A stretch of DNA of 64,000 nucleotides, from contig NC_051069.1 in NCBI RefSeq assembly GCF_004664715.2, forward strand, positions 8,633,501-8,697,500, read 5' to 3'. The translations under genes and the position numbers were made by a program. The notes beneath the pieces are model-generated. The model ran no database searches. It was not told the origin of the DNA and was given only the letters and a program-made list of their open reading frames with translations. This document shows, piece after piece, positions 47,937-61,500 of this stretch. The stretch is from Peromyscus leucopus. Its lineage: Eukaryota > Chordata > Mammalia > Rodentia > Cricetidae. How positions within the stretch are numbered: the first letter of the stretch is position 1; every line of letters begins with the position of its first letter.

Positions 47937-50900
47937 GATCTAGATGCATAGAAAATACACCCTTGGCCTTTCAAACTGGAATTATGACATTTGAACATCA
48001 TCTAAAGAATTTATCTTTTAAAGATTTATTTTGCTTTTATTATATGTATGTTTATGTGTGTGTCCACATGAGTACAGTGCCTGCTGAGATCAGAAGCAGA
48101 TGTTGGCTCCTCTGGAGCTGGAGTTAACATGAGCTGTGGATGCTGGGAGCTGAACCCTGGTCCTCTAGAAGAGCAGCAAGTTCTCTTAACTGCTGAGTCA
48201 TCTCCCTAGGCTCTATCAAAAAAGTTTCAAAATGTAATATTACTAACTGTTTGTAGCTAGGAGTGTAGTTTAGTAGTAGAGTACTTGACAGGCATGTACA
48301 GGGCCCTGGATTGGACCCCTAGCAGCCAAAGAATGGAATATTTTCACTCACTAATGGTGAGTGTATATGGACAGCTCCTTAGCTGTCTGAAAAAAGCAGG
48401 GTTGTATTGTTCCTTACATTGAAGCACTGGTAATATGGGCTCCTAGAAGGGAACTGGAAGGCCATTGGTGGTAGGAGAGTCATGGATGTTTTCCTACATG
48501 TTGACAGTGTAGGATGTGACAGGTTCTGCGCTGGGAAATTTTACCCTATTCTAGGATTGAAAAGGTACGTCTTTTAACTACCAAACTCCAAACCTCTTTA
48601 TCCTGTCCTCGGCCCACAGGTGGAAAAGGATCTGTGTTCAGGTGTCTTCACTGTGAATTGAGTAGCAAAGGGTTGGAAACAACTTACACTTTTATTGCTA
48701 AGATGGCTAAATAAATGGTGGGAAACTGAGGATGTGGCATGCACAAGGCCCGGGTCTGATCCCCAGTACCACAGTACTAATTATAGGGGCTGGAGAGAGG
48801 ACTCTGCGCTAACACTTGCTGCCAGAGGACCTAGGTTCAGTTCCCACCACCCACAGGTGGCTCACAGCCATCTGCAACTCCAGTTCCAGAGGATCCAATG
48901 CCCTCTTCTAGCCTCCATGGATACCATGCATACATATGGTATATAGACATGCATATTGACAAAACATAAGATCTAAACCCCTCCTAAAATAATAATTATT
49001 ATTGTTGAGTAGCCATCAGTATCACAGTGTGTAGCCATTAGAATAAACAAGGCAACACTTTATGCCAGCATAGAAAGATTCCCTAGATATATGTTCATGG
49101 AAGAAAAGAACATTATATACTCTGGCAAACAAACTGATCTGATAGGACAGCAAGATCATTTGCAGGGAGATTATTGACTTTGATTCAAGAGTGAACGGTG
49201 TGTATTATTAATATCCTTAAAACATCATCATGGCTGCCGGGCGGTGGTGGCGCACGCCTTTAATCCCAGCACTCGGGAGGCAGAGGCAGGTGGATCTCTG
49301 TGAGTTCGAGGCCAGCCTGGGCTACCAAGTGAGCTCCAGGAAAGGCGCAAAACTACACAGAGAAACCCTGTCTCGAAAAACCAAAAAAAAAAAAAAAAAA
49401 AAAAACATCATCATGACCAGGCAGTGGTGGCACACACCTTTAATTCCAGCACTCAGGAGGCAGAGGCAGGTGAATCTCTGAGTTCGAGGCCAGCCTGGTC
49501 TACAAAGTAAGCTTAGGACAGACTACAAAAGCTACACAGAGAACCCCTGTCTCGTTGGGGGGGGGGGGGGAATCAGCATGTTATTGCTGTCAGTCAAATT
49601 TAGTAACTAGAAAAATCACCAGGCTCTATCCCTACACTGTCTCATACAGTGGCTACTACCATATGCATCTACTAAATAGGGCTAGGTCCAGTCATACTGA
49701 AGGTCTGAATTTTTTTAAGTTAACATACAAAATTATGGGTTTCATGATGTCATTTTTCATATGTTGCCCTATTATGCTATGGTAGTTTGAATGAAGTAGT
49801 CCCATAGGCTCATAGAGACTGGCACTTGTGGAATATTGGTTTAAGATGTGTGACATTTGTTTATGCCCTGGAATATTTGTTTAATGACGTAAAGATTTTT
49901 TGCATTTGTTTTATGTTGCATTTGTTTGACTCTGTAAAGCTGTGTTACTGTGCCTGCCTAAAACAGGCAATTTGGTCGAATAAAGAGCTGAATGACTAAT
50001 AGCTAGACAGGAGAGAGGGATAAGCAGGCTGCCAGGCAGAGAGAATAAATAGGAGGAGAAATCTGGGCTTGAGAGAGGAGCTAGGAACAAAAAAAGGAGA
50101 GGAGAGTGCCAGGGGCCAGCCACCCAGCCACACAAACAGCCACGGAGTAAGAAGGGAAGAAAGATACATAGAATAAGGGTAAAAAGCCCAGAGGCAAAAT
50201 GTGGAAGAAGAGAAACAGGTTGACTTAAGTTAGAAAAGGTGGCTAGAAGTAAGCCAAGCTAAGTCTGGGCATTCATGAGTAAGAATAAGTCTCCATGTAT
50301 TTATTTGAGAGCTGGGTGCCTGGCCCCCAAAGGAAACAACAAAACAAAAACTACAGAAACTATGGGGAAGTGTGGCCTTGTTGGAGGAAGTGTATCACTG
50401 GGGGTGGACTTTGAGGTCTCATATGCTCAAGCCAGGCCTAGTGTGGCATTTTCTCTTCCTGCTGTGTACAGATTCAGTTGTAGAATTCTCAGCTCCTTCT
50501 CCAGCACCATATCTGCCTATGTGTTGTCATGCTTCCTGCCATGATGATAATGGACTAAACCTCTGAACTATAAGCCAGCCCCAATTAAATGTTTCCTTTA
50601 TAAAAGTTGCTGTGGTCATGGTGTCTCTTCACAGCAGTAGAAACCCTAACTAAGACATATGCTTTGTCTTTATTTGCCCTCTTGTGGAATATTAATTTAA
50701 GATGTGTTACATTCATTTATGCTATGGAATATTTGTTTAATTATGTAAAGATGTGTTACATTTGTTTGATTAAATAAAGTTAACCAGGGGTCAGGAGGCT
50801 GAGTCAGCAACTAGCTAACAGAAAGTGGTAGGGAGGAACCATGTGTAGCTAGGGTTCTTAAGTGGGGGTGGAGCAGAAAGATGTGCTATTTTAGGAGAGA

Positions 50901-51184
50901 AGGTTAGCTACTTTCTATTTAGCCTCTGAGCCAGCAGAAATTCACCTGAACCTTTGACTCCTGAGTTCTATGGAGCCATAGAGATCTAGGTAAAGTTCCC
51001 TTTAGCCATAATAGAGCCAGTGCCTGAGGGAACAGAATTCCTGCCTGGCTATGGCCAATGAGGCTGAACTGCTGCTGGTAGCTGTGGAGTTGCAACTGCC
51101 GATTAGGACAGCAGTTGCTTAATTTAATGAAAAAAAACAAAAAACAAAAAACATTTGGCATTCCATGTTGGGTGCTAAAATATT

Positions 51185-51221
<37 letters not shown>

Positions 51222-52464
51222 CTTGGCTCTTTGCTCTTTTGGGTTGCCTGCCACCCAGCTCCCAAATACACACACAGTCTTATTCTTACTTATAAATGCC
51301 CAGCCTTAGCTTGGCTTGTTTCTAGCCAACTTTCTTTTTAAGATTTATTTATTTATTTTGTATACAGCATGTATGACCAGAAGAGGGCACCAGATCTCAT
51401 TACAGATGGTTGTGAGCCAACATGTGGTTGCTGGGAATTGAACTCAGGACCTCTGGAAGAGCAGTCAGTGCTCTTAACCTCTGAGCCATCTCTCCTGCCC
51501 CCCCCCCTTTTTTTTTAAAGATTTATTTATTTATTTTCTAGCCAACTTTCTTTAACTTAAATTATTCTGTTTATCGCCGGGCGGTGGTGGTGCACACCTT
51601 TAATCCCAGCACTCGGGAGGCGAATCTTTGTGAGTTCAAGTCCAGCCTGGTCTACAAAGTAAGATCCAGGACAGGCTCCAAAGCTACACAGAGAAACCCT
51701 GTCTTGGGGGAAAAATTATTCTGTTTATCTTTTGCCTCTGGGTTTTTTCCTTTTTTTACTTCTCTTGCTTTGTGGCTGACTGAGTGACTGGGTGGCTGGC
51801 CCCCAGTGTCCTCCTCTCCTTGTTCTCTTGCTTGCTCCTCTGATCCGTTAATGTTCTTCTCCTTCTGTTTATTCTCTCTGCCCACCAGCCCCACCTATTT
51901 CTCCTGCCTTGCTATTGGCCATTCAGTTCTTTATTAGACCAATCAGGTGTTTTAGACAGGCACAGTAACACAACTTCACAGAGTTAAACAAATGAAACAT
52001 AAAAGAATGCAACACATCTTAAAATAATACTCTGCAACACCCTCTTTCTCAATTGATCCCTCTTGCCATATGTATTCCAGTGCTTTTTTTCCCTTACTCC
52101 CCCTTCCTTTATGATCTCTTCCTCCCTTCAGGTTATGTCCCTACACACACACACCACTAAAATTTAAAGTCTTCATTTGGAAGAAAACATTCAGTGTTTA
52201 TCTTTCTAGTTCTGACTTATTTTGATTAATGTAATTTCTAGTTCCATCCATTTCCTACAAAGGTCATTGTTTCTCTTTTTAATGCCCAAATAAAATTCCT
52301 TTGTGTAGCCAGGCAGTGATGGCACATGTCTTTAATCCCAGCACTTGGGGGATGGGGGAATGAAAGAGGCAGATGGATCTCTGTGAGTTCGAAGTCAGCC
52401 TGGTCTACAGTGTGAATTCCAGGACAGCCAGGGCTGTTACACAAAGAAACCCTGGTGGGGTGCG

Positions 52465-52509
<45 letters not shown>

Positions 52510-55500
52510 CTGTTTTGTATATATACCATATTTTTATTATCCATCCATCTGTTGATGAATATCTAGGATGGTTTCATTTCCTGGCTATGGTGAACAATTC
52601 GGCAATAAACATGAATATCTAAGTGTCTTCAGTGTGTTTGTGTTACGTAGTCTAGTCATACATAGCTAGGTCATTTACTAGTTCTTACTTATATTTGGGG
52701 GTTACCGTGGCAACACGGTGTAGGTCAGCGGACAACTTGAAGGAGTCTGTTCACTCCTTCCACCTTGTAAGCCCTGGGAAATGGAATTTATTTTGGATCA
52801 TCAAGTCTGGTAGCAAGTGCTTTACTCACTGGGCTATCTCTCTGGTCCTATTTTTAGTTGTTTGTAAATTTTGTTTTGTTTTCTGAGGAGACCACACTGA
52901 TTTCCATAGTGACTGCAGCAGTTTTCACTCCCACCAGCAGTAAATGAAAGTTCTTTTCCAAATCCTATCAAGGGTTTGTTTTCTTGACAGCCATTCTACT
53001 CAGGTGAGATGAACTCTCAAAGCAGTTTTAATTCCATTTCCTAGTGGCTAAGGATACTGGCAGAAGCCAGACACAGACAACCTCTGCTGTTCTCACTTAA
53101 AAAGGGCAGCAGCTCAAGCCGGGCGGTGGTGGCGCACGCCTTTAATCCCAGCACTCGGGAGGCAGAGGCAGGTGGATCTCTGTGAGTTCGAGGCCAGCCT
53201 GGACTACCAAGTGAGTTCCAGGAAAGGCGCAAAACTACACAGAGAAACCCTGTCTCGAAAAAACAAAACAAAACAAAAAAAAAGGGCAGCAGCTCTCCTA
53301 GAGTTAAGCCTGTGTGCTGTCCCAGAGGCCCGCCCATGGCTGTGAAGCCCCTGGTAACAGGAGCAGAACGCTCTGGCTGTGTAGCTGCCTGAAGAACAAC
53401 TGTGGGTAACAGTGTGCTGTGCCTCTCAAAAAGCCAGAAGAAAATGGTTTTTATGTTCAGGCTATCTGTGTATTATTTCTCCTGCAGTTGTACATAAAAT
53501 GGCTTTACATTCCAAAAAAGGACAAATACTATAGAATTGTATTACATGAAATATATAGAATATACAAATTCATAGAGACAGAAAGATTAGACGTTATCTC
53601 AAGATGGAGAAGAAAGGAATATAGAGCAATGATTTCCCAAGTACAGAATCTCTGTTTTGTGTGATGGAAGAGTCCCACAAACAGACAGTAGTATCAGGAC
53701 ATAATCTCATGACTGTAATAAGTCAATACAATTAATGTAATTAATGAATATCATAAGTGTAGTTATTGAAGGAATACTGCGAATGTAATCAATGAATACC
53801 ACAAATGTAATTAATGAATATCATGACTTAATTAAAAAATAAATAAAAAGGAAAAAAGCTAGAAGAGATTTAAGAGTTTTTGTCATAAAGCAATGATAAA
53901 TAACATGTGTTTAACCCAATGTAAACATCAGTGTACATATATACTGAAACATCACACAGCCCAATGAATATGTCTAGTTTTAAAAAAAAGTTTAGAGAGG
54001 GGTTGGGGATTTAGCTCAGTTAGAGCACTTGCCTAGCAAGTGCAAGGCCCTGGGTTCAATTCTCAGCTCCAGAAAGAAAAAAAAAAGTTTAGAGCTGGGG
54101 AAATAGCTCAGTTGGTAAAGTGCTTGTCTTGTAAGCATGAGGACCTGATTGCCAGAACCCATGTTTAGAAAAAACAAAAACAAAAAAGGCTGAGTACGGC
54201 TGTTGAGATGGCTCAGCGGATAAAGGTGTTTGGTGTGCAAACCTATTGACCTGAGTTCATTCCCTGGATCCCCGGTAGGAACAAACCAACTCTAGAGGTG
54301 TCTTCTGACTTCCACACTTGTGCCTTGGCATGAACACATACACACACACAATCCTTTTTTTAACTGAGCATGGTGGTATGTGCTTGAATCCCAGCACTGG
54401 AAAGGCAGAGTTAGGTGGATTCCTATAGCTCACTGGCCTATTAGCTTCTCCTGCTCAGCAAGCTCCACCACAGTGAGAGACCCTGTCTCAAAAACAAGGT
54501 GGATAATGACTAAGGACCAACTAAGGAGATTGTCCTCTGGCTCCCACATGCATATGCATGCACACCTGAACATACTTGCACACATGAACACATGAGCAGA
54601 TAAGTTAAAAATATGACTCGGCTCACCGATGTGGTCCTTCATAACTTGGGGGTAGTCACCAGCATAAATAGGGTTGGCAAACCAACCAAGACAGAACTGT
54701 AGGTATCTCTCAGCTGCCTCAATATCGTTGGGGTTGTTGATGTCCACAGGCTCCCCCCAGTCACAGTTGAGTGAAATTCCCACCATGCCTTAAAGGAAGG
54801 AAATGGGGGTAGAGAGAGGCAGGATCTGGCTCCCTGGGCCTGTGTCTGAGCCTGATGGTCCCAGCTCACCTTGCTGTTTGCTCCGCCATTTGGTGTTGTA
54901 AGAATGCCAGGCTTGGGCGTGTGCCTGAAAAAAAGAAGTCATCGTGCACCTGGCTCTTCCATTCCCCTGCCTGCCTGTCTTCTTTCCTTTCTTCCTCCCT
55001 CCATTTCTTCCTTCTCTTCTTTTGTTTACTTTGGAGGTGGGGGGTTCAGAGGACAGCATACAGGAGTCGATTCTCTCCTTCTACCATTCCAGGAATTGAA
55101 CTCAGGCTGTCGTTCTCAGCAAGCGTCCACCCACAGCCATCTTGCCGGCTGGGAGTGGCCTTTCTTGTCTTCTCTGAGCTCCAACTTCAGATTTCCCATG
55201 TTTTCTAACCCAGGCTCAAATACCACAGACGCCCTCCCTCTGACTTCCTTTGTACTATGGAGGAAGCATAGTCTAAAAGGGGCAGAAGCCACTTTGTGAT
55301 TACTGCTGTTGCCACCCCACCCCCACATTAGGGACGGCATCCAGGGTCTTGCCCACGCCAAACAAGTGTTCTGCCAACTGAGCTACCCTCAACCCATCAT
55401 TTATTGTCTCTAAATTGTTTGCGTAGGTCTCCAGAAAGGCAGCAGTGCTTCTGAGGATTTGGGGAAGTGTGAGTGCCTGAGGCCCCTCACCAGGACCTGC

Positions 55501-58500
55501 TGAAGCAAGCTCTGGGAGCAGGGCCCAGCAGCCTGTGTGGTGTGTTTCTTCTTGTGTTGAGGCAGGGTCTCATGGAACCCTGAATGTCCTCACACTTGCT
55601 GTGTAGTTAAAGCTGGCTTTGAACTTTTTTTTTTTTTTTTTTTTATTTATTTTTTGAGACAGGGTTTCTCTATGTAGCTTTGCGCCTTTCCTGGGACTCA
55701 CTTGGTAGCCCAGGCTGGCCTCGAACTCACAGAGATCTGCCTGGCTCTGCCTCCCGAGTGCTGGGATTAAAGGCGTGTGCCACCACCGCCCGGCTGGCTT
55801 TGAACTCTTAACCCTCCTTGTTGCAGGATATTTGTTTACATGCGTGAAGATGTGTCTGTGTTTTGCCTCACCTGCCTAAGGCACATGATTGCTTTAATAA
55901 AGAGCTAACTGGCCAATAGCTAGGCAGGAGAGAATAGGCAGGACTTCCAGGGAGAGAGAGGAACTCAGGAAGACTCTGAGGCCTGTGGTATTAAGCTAGC
56001 GAAACACAGAGGGAGTAAGGTGTACAAAATAGAGGAGAGGTAAAGAGCCATGTGGCAGAACGTAGATGAATAGAAACAGGTTAGTTTAAGTTTTAAGAGC
56101 TAGTTGGGAGCAAGCCTGAGCTAAGGCCAAGCTTTCAAAATAATAAATCCCGCCCGTGTCACTTTCTGGGGGCTTGGTGGTCCGAAGAAAGTCCAACAAG
56201 AAAGACCCCGATACCCCTCCTGCCTCCACCTCCCAGCTGCTGGGACTACAAGTGTGTCCTCAGGCCCACCTGCAATCTTTGTTTAAACAAGGTCTCCACA
56301 CGTTTCTGACATTTGCTGAAGTTTGAGACTCATTCATGTGAAAACTCAAATGGTTCAGGCTGCAGAGGTTTCGAGTGTTACTTGTTGTTCCCCAAAAGCC
56401 CTTATTTCAGCATCCTCTTTCTGCTTTGTGTGTGTGTGTGTGTGTGTATGCATGTATATGTGTGCACCCATGTATGCAGCATGCAAAACATGTGCATGAA
56501 TATATGGAGGTCAGAGGTCAATTGTGTGTGTGTGTGTATGTGTGTGCATGCGTGCAAGCACACGTGAGCATGTGTGTACACACGCTCGAAGCATGCAGGT
56601 ACATGTGCATGTGTATGTGGAGGTCAGAGGTCAGTCTTGGGTGGTGTTCCTCATGAGCCATCCACCTTAGCTTTTGCAACAGGGTCTCTCACCGGAACCT
56701 GAATGAAGCTTGCTCCAGTAGGCTGGGTTGTGGCCAGCAAGCTCCAAGAATCCTTGTCTCAGCCTCCCAGTGCTGGGATTACAAGGTGCTTTACCATACA
56801 AGCTGGCTGGTTTTGTGCCAACTTGACACAAGCTAGCAGAGAGGAGGGAACCTCAAGTGAGAAAACGTCTCTGTAAGATCGGGTGTAGGCAAGCCTGTAG
56901 GGCATTTTCTTAATTCGTGATTGATGGGGAGGGCCAGACCTTTGTGAGTGGGCCCCCCTGGGCTGGTGGACCTGGGTTCTCTAAGAAAGTGGGCTCTAAG
57001 AAAGTTGTCATCAGAGAGGCTTCCTCCAGCAGCTGATGGGAGCAGATGCAGAGACCCACAGCCAAACTTTAGGCAGAAAGAGCCCAAACTAGAGATCTCC
57101 ATCAGGTCCCTTCCCTTGGAGCTCAGAAAACCCCGTGGAAGAGGGGGAGGAAGAATTATAGGACACCAGGAGAACATGGCCCACGGAATCAACTAAGCAG
57201 GACTCATAGGAGCTCACGGAGACTGAAGTGGCAATCACAGAGCCCGCATGGGTCTGTGCTAGGTCCTCTGCATACGTTACGGTTGTTAGCTTGGTATTTT
57301 TGTGGGACCCCTAACAGTGGGAGTGGGGGTGTCTCTGACTCTTCTGCCTGCTCGTGGGACCCTTTTCCTCCTACTGGGTTGCCTCACCCAGCCTTGATAT
57401 GAGGGTTTGTACCTAGTCTGATTGTAACTTGTTATCCATGTTGGGTTGATATTCCTGGGAGGCCTGCTCTTTTCTGAAGGGAACCTGAGGAGGAGTGGAT
57501 CTGGGGAAGGGAGGAGGTGGGGTCAGAACCTCGGAGGAGTGTCGGAAGGGGAACTGTGGTTGGGATGTATTGTATGAGAGAATTTAAAAAAAAAAAAAAA
57601 AAAGAAGAAGAAGAAAGCAAGCTGAGCAAGCCCTGGGGAGCGGTCAGTAAGGTACTCCTCAAAGGCCGCTGCATCAGCTCCTGCCTCCAGGCTCCGCCCT
57701 GCTGGAGTTCCTGCCCTCACTGGTTTTGGTGATGGATAAGTGTATGTATATATAGTGTACACACATACATGCATACATATCTGTGAGTAAAATAAACCCT
57801 TTCTTCACCACGCTGCTGGTGAGCACAGAGACAGAAAGGTGCTTTGAGTAAGAATGTCCCCCCCATCTGAATGCCGAGTCACCAGGGAGTGGAACTCTGA
57901 TAAGGTTAGAAGGATTGGGGGGTTTGGCCTTGTTGGAGGAAGTGTGTCACTGGGGGTGGGCTTTGAGGTTTCAAAAGCCGCTGCCAAGCCCAGCCTGTCT
58001 GTCTGTCTGACTGTCTCTCTGCCTGCAGATCAGGATGTAGCTCTCAGCTCCTTCTCCAGCACCGGACCTGCTGTTATGCTCCCTACCGTGATGGTAATGG
58101 ACTAAACCTCTGAAACTTTAAACCAGCCCACGGTTAAATGGTTTTCTTTATAAGAGCTGTGTGGCAGAGGCAGCTGACCTGTGCTCATGGGAGCGCATGG
58201 ACTCTGGACCAACACCTAGGGACCCTGCATGAGACCCATGTCTGTGTGTGTGTACCTTGGTCTGTTTGTGGGGCGCCTAGCAGTGCCCTCAGGACCTGTC
58301 CCTGGTGCTTGAGCGGGCTTTTGGGAACCTATTCCCCATGCTAGGTTGCCTTGTTTCACCTTGAAGCAGGGGGAGGAGCTTGGTTCTGCCTCAACTTGAT
58401 GTGCCATGCTTTGTTGATGCCCATGGGAGGTCTGCCCCTTTCTGAACAGAGGTGGAGGAGGAGTGGATGGGGAGAAGGGTTGATGGGAGGCTAGGGGGAG

Positions 58501-61500
58501 GGAAGGGGAGGAGAGGAGGGAAGGGAACTGGTCAGTATATAAACTAAATGAAAAATTTTAATTAATAAAAAAATTAAAGAGTTGTGTGATCAGCCGGGCA
58601 GTGGTGGTGCACACCTTTAATCCTGACATTCAGGAAGCAGAGGCAGGTGGATCTCTGAGTTTGAGGCCAGCCTGGTCTACAGAGTGAGTTCTAGGATAGT
58701 CAGAGCTACACAGAGAAACCCTGTCATGAAAAAAAAAAAAAAAAGAAAGAAAGAAAGAAAAAGGAAAAATGTGCCACGGTCATCACAGCATTAGTAACCC
58801 CAACTAAGACCCTCGTTAGGGTTAGTAACCCTAACCCAGCTTTTTTCCCTGGGTCCTGGGCTTGAACTCAGTTCCTCATGCTTGCATGGCAAGCACTCAC
58901 GGACTGGCCATCCTTCCAGTCCCTGTGCTTGTATTTGCTAGTAGTATGTAAGTAGAAAAACAGATGAACCCTGAATTGTCTGGTGACGTGGAACGTCGCC
59001 AAGACAGTATCACAGTCCTAACTGTTCATATCACTCTTTCATAGATTGCTCTGCCTTAACGGTTCAGTTAAAGCACTTAAGTCAGGCTGGAGCAGTGACT
59101 TAGTGTTAAGAGCACGGCTGCTCCTGCAGAGGACCCTTGCTAGTTCCCAGCACCGCATGGCAGCTCACAACCACTTATAACTCTAGTCCCAGGAGAGCCA
59201 ACTCCCTTTTCTCGGCTGCAGAGCAGCTTGCACATGGTGCACTACCTACATACAGGCAGAATACACATACACGTGAATTAAAAGTAGATCTTCGTAAAAA
59301 GCTCAAGGTGCCAAGTAGTGATGGTGCATGCCTTTAATCTCAGCACTCAACAGAGAAACCATGTTCAAGCAAACAAAACAAAAAAAAAAAAAAAAAACAA
59401 AACATCAGTTTTGTAAAAAGTAAGAGAACTATGAGAGTTGTTTCCCAGCCATGAACTCAGGTTGATGTGACACCATCATGTGTGGTCTATCCTTTCAGCC
59501 AGCCGTCCCCGGGGAGAGTTCAGCTTTGTGTCCCCAACATCGCTCCTGTATTTTCACTCATGTCCTGTAAGCAGCCCACTGTCTCTGCCCTTCCTCAGCT
59601 TTCAGTGATGTGAGGTACCTTCTCTGAATGCCCCCTTCCCATTCCTGCAGATAACCAACTGGCTGCCCAGAAGACTTCCACTAGAACTCATCAAACTGGA
59701 AAAGGATGTGTCTGCCTTGCTCTCTGATGATGCTTCCAAACTGTTCCTCCCCTTCCTTCCCAAACTCCAGGTCATGACCAGTGCTCACTCTGACTCCTTC
59801 CCGCTGGTCTTTGCCGCCTCTGGTTTCTTCCTTCTATTATCCTTGCATATTTTGTCCCTTATTTACCGTCACATACCTTCTTCTTCCCATCACCATTCTC
59901 CATAAAGTTTACACCTACACACACAGATTTCCAGATGCCTGTCTCTATCCTCTGGGGAAGACAAACAGTAGCTGCTGTAGTGGAGTGTACTCCTCTACAC
60001 AGTGGAGTGACTGTGAGGCAACAGGATGTAGGAGGTGCCCTCTGCATATCCTCAGAGCAGAAGGGCCCATGGCACATACCGATGTGGCAGAGGATCAACG
60101 TGACCCCCAAGGCCGTGACTCCACCTGCAGCCCAACCCTCGCCCCAGATGAATCTGGCTTACCTTAATGATATGGTGTGCCGCCACGTACAGACCAGTGC
60201 CCTGGAGCCTCAGGCCTGGTGCGTGGAGACCGGTCTCATAGCCTTTTTCTACCATGGTCTGCAGAGACAGCAGTGAGTGGGGACCCCAGTGCCATGAGGG
60301 ACAACAGGGGCCATCCCTGTCTCCCCATCTGAGGAGGAGCCCCTACTCACCCGGGGATCACTGAATGTGAGCCAGTGCTTTACTCGGTCCCCAAAAACCT
60401 CAAAACACAGGTCAGCGTAGTCCCTGAAGTATCGGGTCATGCTTGCATTCTGCCACCCACCATATGTGACCTGGAGCATCTGCCAACAGAGAGAGAAGCT
60501 GGTACCCTGGGGAGACTGGAGGAGGTTGGTGGAATGCCTGGGGAAAGCGCGGAGGACCGCTACAAGAGCGGGAGCAAAGAGGCAGGGTGGCGCACAGGGC
60601 CCCTGTGGCAAAGGCGTACATCCTGTGAGCGAGCCAGAAGCGAGGCAGCAGAGGCAGCTGGAAATGCCTGCTCAAGAAGAGCTGACACAGTGGATAGTTA
60701 AGACGTAAACTGGACATGCCCCTCATCCTAGCCCTCGGGAGGATCAGAAGTGCAGGGTCATCCTCAGGTACTTAGCAAGCTCGAGGTCTGCCTGGGTGGG
60801 TGCTGGGTGAGCTATGATCCTGGGGAAATGTCTAGAACATCCATTGTGAGTGTAGAAGGCTGGCACTGGTAGGAGAGCCCTGGTGAGAATTTTGCGGGCA
60901 CGCCCTGGAACCTCAGCTATTAGTGTGAGGTTACCTCCATGGCAGAGGCCTGCTGTCCACTGCCTGGGCACAGGGCTAGTCATCCATCTGGTTACCTAGT
61001 GCCCTCCTGGTATGCTCGAAGAGATGCTCCCTGGACAAGTTAGTAGAAGCTGCAAACCTGGTATGTCCTCTGCCCCAGCCTTTACCAGTTCCCCGACCTA
61101 ATTTCCAGTCCGCTTGGAGCTGGGGGCCTCAGACCACTCCTCCAGTCCCCAATAACGCTCTACAGCATGCCCCTCCCACCCAGAAGCCCGCCCACTTCCC
61201 CCCCAGACCTCCCCCCTTGACCCTTCAATGTGTGGATTGCACCCCACCTTCTCCCCCATTCCTCCTTAAAACGTGGGATGGAGCACCATTTGGCACAGGT
61301 CACAGGCAGCCATATCTTTGGCATGGCTGTGATCTCTGTTGGGCCCAGGTGAAGGAAGGAAAAACTGCCTGATGGTTGAGGCAATCTCTCAGGCGTGCTG
61401 GGGCATGGCTGGGCATGGTGGTCATGGATGAGGGCAAGTGGTACTGCCTCAGGGAAGAAAGGCTGAACAAAACCCGTGGAACACACCGCGTCACCAAACC

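Larger units (their letters stand above)
51216..52039 (-). mobile_element. Inverted LTR copy carrying a B2 and a B1
   Basis: Read on the minus strand it opens TGTTGCAGAGTATTATTTTA at 52039 and contains TCTAATAAAGAACTGAATGG and AGAGAGAATAAACAGAAGG, matching the 49827 LTR. Two SINEs sit inside it (51337-51536 and 51576-51712). It faces the copy at 50683 across a 31-nt T-run (51185-51215). Confidence 0.68.

Noticed and set aside
53419..53664. 81-codon frame resembling a small basic protein
   Set aside because: Lies in an ancient L1 3' UTR remnant; AT-rich composition explains the Lys/Tyr/Ile content.
54002..54165. tRNA genes
   Set aside because: Box A and B-like words belong to ID SINEs with A-tails and no cloverleaf; the same holds for the other ID copies.
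54855..55299. Overlapping plus-strand frames of 117 and 142 codons
   Set aside because: Antisense to LCTL exon 54870-54924 and its intron; CT-rich sequence keeps stops rare.
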